Shown piece after piece: positions 6,801 through 7,520 of a stretch of DNA of 7,520 nucleotides (its first letter is position 1; each line of letters starts with the position of its first letter). A program made the translations under genes and the position numbers. This DNA comes from an uncultured Clostridia bacterium. Lineage in GTDB: Bacteria; Bacillota; Clostridia; Christensenellales; CAG-138. Under the pieces are notes generated by a model, which searched no databases, was not told the origin of the DNA, and saw only the letters and a program-made list of their open reading frames with translations. The stretch covers positions 1 through 7,520 of the forward strand of contig CAMZAY010000045.1 of NCBI GenBank assembly GCA_947304365.1. Direction: 5' to 3'.

Positions 6801-6947
6801 ACGAGCGGAAGAGGCTTTATCTACTCCAAAGCCGGCACACGGCTGCTGCCCTTCATCATCGGAGGCGTCTGCACCGCGGCTGCTTTGGGGCTTGTGATAA
6901 CAGTTATCGTTAAGATGAATAAGCGAAAAAAACTGCAGCGGAGTTAA
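3810..6947 (+). CDS. Exported, membrane-anchored GLUG-repeat protein with a large helical insertion; putative MMPL partner
   Basis: This is 1045 residues from the ATG (1047 if the overlapping GTG at 3804 is used). Order of parts: signal peptide 1-26 (basic KKTVK, leucine-rich core, SAYA cleavage site); an N-terminal cap about 28-126 with the NDIDLTGTGF and GGGHTISGL style of repeat-protein capping; GLUG-type beta repeats about 128-303 (recurring VGGIAGVN and x-x-C-x-N-x-G-x-V); an alpha-helical, leucine/alanine/glutamate-rich region about 310-620; resumed GLUG repeats about 634-820; a small beta domain about 843-903 (SFIKDGETFAEVTLPYGG to a WKWE segment); a linker; one membrane helix 1012-1034; and a basic tail ending KRKKLQRS. 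The order predicts an outside-facing protein with a short cytoplasmic tail. No LPXTG sorting motif is seen. It starts 2 nt after the transporter stop, so a shared complex is likely. The molecular function is unknown; adhesin or wall-spanning adaptor are both possible. Confidence 0.9.
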   Translation: MKKTVKTLALLLSLVLLTGLVPSAYASQKTVRISTADELAALSADCVLDSYSKELTVVIENDIDLTGTGFEPIPLFGGRLEGGGHTISGLEVGGRFGSAGFIRTVLAGAVIKDLNVSGSIAPTDEASSVGGIAAVNQGTISGCSFEGEVSCRVCVGGIAGVNTEEGIIENCASAGSIEGEHSVGGVCGDNRGVIRSCTNRAIINAEITETRTGVEIDPDELLSRLSEFRLTAEELVDITDIGGVAGVCSGVLRDCKNLGSVGHVNIGYNVGGVTGRLSGRMAGCENLGSVNGRKDVGGIVGQIDPYTEWSVSNEKLNTLREKLSALRNSTDLLTEEIGGTEERLSADLNELIYSLNEANSALDILSGDAVSFVNGNVETLNLLAERVTETLRLLSPALDELSGFTEKLPEIFDKLAGAVDSLAEAGDITGEVYGEAAEDTAEIKAEIESITEGLSAVLAELEAFAADPESVDVSVIVSDIAAFTAEAREGLGRIRALAAHIGLLLPELSEAGGPLASAMNALSEALSAASSASESLDRAERLLAEAVDTLSRYDALTFTPINEDAETRKRFFSSIGDAYSAMIKLSAGVGESGLKAKIEDVSDKLFDLTEFMIDSLEGVRLEPGSLIDDEPDGEWTGNGTISSCKNSGPVSGQTNVGGAAGAVTLDFEFDLEDQFRLSSLLSGGARYVVHSAVTDCENSGVITARGSCAGGVVGRMDFGTVKGSSSSGNISASSYAGGVAGKCAGTVSGCMTRVRVEAASYEGGIAGYSRNINDCFTIPELCGDASFKGAVSGFSEESAANCFYADCAVGGVDGASYEGCAERIDYEELLRRSGNTELFGSVSVSFIKDGETFAEVTLPYGGSLEELPEVADSDGRHWKWEAESTDGLITDRIIEGAYFSPVYVLSTGEDLPECLVEGIFDESLRLELGEFSPASGASSVDPDRIISSGTVRVDGCSDSLSVHLRAEKGGVLYTEGSGGRLVKTDYTVDGSYIIFPLTSGRGFIYSKAGTRLLPFIIGGVCTAAALGLVITVIVKMNKRKKLQRS
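4191..4718 (+). repeat. First GLUG-type repeat block (protein-level tandem repeats)
   Basis: About six degenerate repeats begin with V/I-G-G-I/V-A/T/V-G and continue with a G-x-I/V-x-x-C-x-N-x-G-S-V segment, for example VGGIAGVNTEEGIIENCASAG and VGGVTGRLSGRMAGCENLG. A spacer of about 40 residues with helical character (around DPDELLSRLSEFRLTAEEL) interrupts the block. Such repeats are expected to stack as a beta-solenoid. At the DNA level a 13-bp segment (4576-4588 and 4663-4675) recurs exactly 87 bp, 29 codons, apart. Confidence 0.75.
4737..5669 (+). other. Alpha-helical, coiled-coil-like insertion inside the GLUG solenoid
   Basis: About 310 residues with no beta-repeat signature, instead rich in Leu, Ala, Glu and Ser with leucines in heptad-like spacing (for example LNTLREKLSALRNSTDLL and LNELIYSLNEANSALDIL). 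The frame then returns to GLUG repeats of the same type (CKNSG/CENSG after CKNLG/CENLG), so this reads as an insertion into one continuous repeat domain. Long antiparallel helices of this kind could act as a stalk or hairpin. The helical call is by composition only. Confidence 0.65.
5709..6269 (+). repeat. Second GLUG-type repeat block
   Basis: Repeats resume after the helical region with GTISSCKNSGPVSGQTNVGG, then VTDCENSGVITARGSCAGGV, SYAGGVAGKCAGTVSGC and SYEGGIAGYSRNINDC. Several rungs carry Cys at the equivalent turn position. The block contains one charged break (FDLEDQFRLSSLLSGGARYV) after the first rung and becomes less regular towards its end. Confidence 0.7.
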
Positions 6948-7043
6948 GAGGACCGGATCGCAGCGGCGATCTCCGTTAACGGTTGTATGACGCGAACCGG
7001 CGAAACAGGGATCGGCGGTCATCCTTTCAAGCTGAGCGCGAAC

Positions 7044-7081
7044 ATCTGCTCCGAGCACTGCCCGGAGCAGATTTTTCTTTT
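7044..7081 (+). terminator. Intrinsic terminator of the TetR-MMPL-GLUG operon
   Basis: ATCTGCTCCG (7044-7053) pairs perfectly with CGGAGCAGAT (7063-7072) around a 9-nt loop, giving a 10-bp stem followed directly by a TTTTCTTTT run. It lies about 100 nt after the stop of the GLUG/helical gene and points only in the plus direction. The spacer 6948-7043 holds only short inverted repeats (GATCGC/GCGATC at 6956-6971, the palindrome CCGTTAACGG at 6973-6982) and no gene. Confidence 0.88.
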
Positions 7082-7102
7082 GCATGCGAAGCAGATTCGG
7101 GA

Positions 7103-7120
7103 TTTCTCCATGCGGAGAAA
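7103..7120. repeat. Short inverted repeat between terminator and ATPase remnant
   Basis: TTTCTCC and GGAGAAA form a 7-bp stem around the loop ATGC. It has no T-run on either side in the right place, so it is not a second terminator. It lies about 20 nt before the point where the ATPase homology begins and could mark an old junction; this is speculative. Confidence 0.35.
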
Positions 7121-7138
7121 AAACAACGCCCCGCGATA

Positions 7139-7520
7139 ATGATGTGTTCCGGATTTGAGAAAGCCATCAACAGCCTCCATGCCTCCGAAAAATACGACAT
7201 TTATATCACCGGTTCCAACGCCTTTCTTTTGAGCAGCGATTTGGCAACGCTGTTTACAGGACGAACCTTTGAAATAGAGGTTTTTCCCTTCTCCTTTACT
7301 GAGTTCATGCAGTATTTCGAACTGACAGATCAATATACGGCCTTTAATCGCTATATCCAGGAGGGCGGCATGTCCGGCTCTTACCTCTATAAAACGCCGG
7401 AGTCGAAATACGATTATATTTCCGATGTTTTCAATACGTTGATCGTCCGGGATATTCAGCGCAAGTACCGTGTGCGTAATATGCCGCTGATGGAGCGCCT
7501 GTGCGACTTCCTTATTGACA
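7139..7520 (+). pseudogene. 5'-truncated AAA ATPase / DUF4143-family remnant, running off the window
   Basis: The frame from the ATG pair at 7139/7142 is open to the window edge (127 codons). It matches the middle of AAA-type ATPases of the DUF4143 group: CSGFEKAINSLHASEKYDIY followed by ITGSNAFLLSSDLATLFTGR, then EVFPFSFTEFMQYF, and a segment with YIQEGGMSGSYLY and NTLIVRDIQRKYRVRN. In the family, the SGFEKAINSL-like segment directly follows the Walker B LDEIQ. Here the roughly 90 preceding residues, including the Walker A G-x-x-x-x-G-K-S/T loop, are absent; the upstream frame encodes unrelated sequence through the terminator. There is no RBS or promoter before it. It therefore cannot be an active ATPase as it stands and is most likely a decaying leftover. 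Its AT-richer codon use differs from the operon and hints at a separate origin. The missing stop is due only to the window edge. Confidence 0.75.

Noticed and set aside
7019..7333. Minus-strand open frame of about 104 codons across the terminator and the ATPase remnant
   Set aside because: It runs through the terminator hairpin and opposite a clear ATPase-homologous frame; no domain is recognisable.
1..7520. tRNA, rRNA, insertion-sequence ends or transposase, attachment site
   Set aside because: Reading both strands I saw no cloverleaf, rRNA motifs, terminal inverted repeats or transposase signature.

Overview
The window looks like chromosomal DNA from a GC-rich Clostridia-type Firmicute, probably a gut anaerobe of the Oscillospirales or Christensenellales kind. 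The reasons are strong AGGAGG-type ribosome binding sites, TTG start use, sigma-A/sigma-70 type promoters, frequent ATA (Ile) codons despite a GC-rich background, and a Gram-positive style surface protein (signal peptide, large outside domain, one C-terminal membrane anchor). The assignment is inferred from composition and protein style, not from a marker gene.

Layout. On the minus strand (1-727) is a two-gene unit: a 73-residue two-helix membrane protein, followed 8 nt later by a DgkB/YegS-like lipid kinase cut off by the window edge. The divergent control region (728-911) carries two exact-consensus promoters, one per strand, facing each other across a shared dyad centred near position 808. 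On the plus strand (912-6947) is a tight operon: a TetR-family regulator, a 12-helix MMPL/RND-type transporter (TTG start with a strong RBS), and a very large exported, membrane-anchored protein that starts 2 nt after the transporter stop. That protein has GLUG-type beta repeats split by about 310 residues of alpha-helical, coiled-coil-like sequence. The operon ends at a clear intrinsic terminator (7044-7081). From about 7139 to the right edge is a 5'-truncated remnant of an AAA/DUF4143-type ATPase lacking both Walker motifs.

How it may work together (inference). The TetR protein probably represses its own operon and, because the two promoters overlap, could switch the divergent lipid-kinase unit at the same site. 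The transporter and the coupled GLUG/helical protein are best read as partners: an MMPL pump moving a lipidic or amphipathic substrate and a single-pass outside-facing accessory protein that could reach through the cell wall. With a lipid kinase opposite, the locus suggests envelope-lipid handling. The TetR-MMPL-GLUG/helical module is the best candidate here for an undescribed system.
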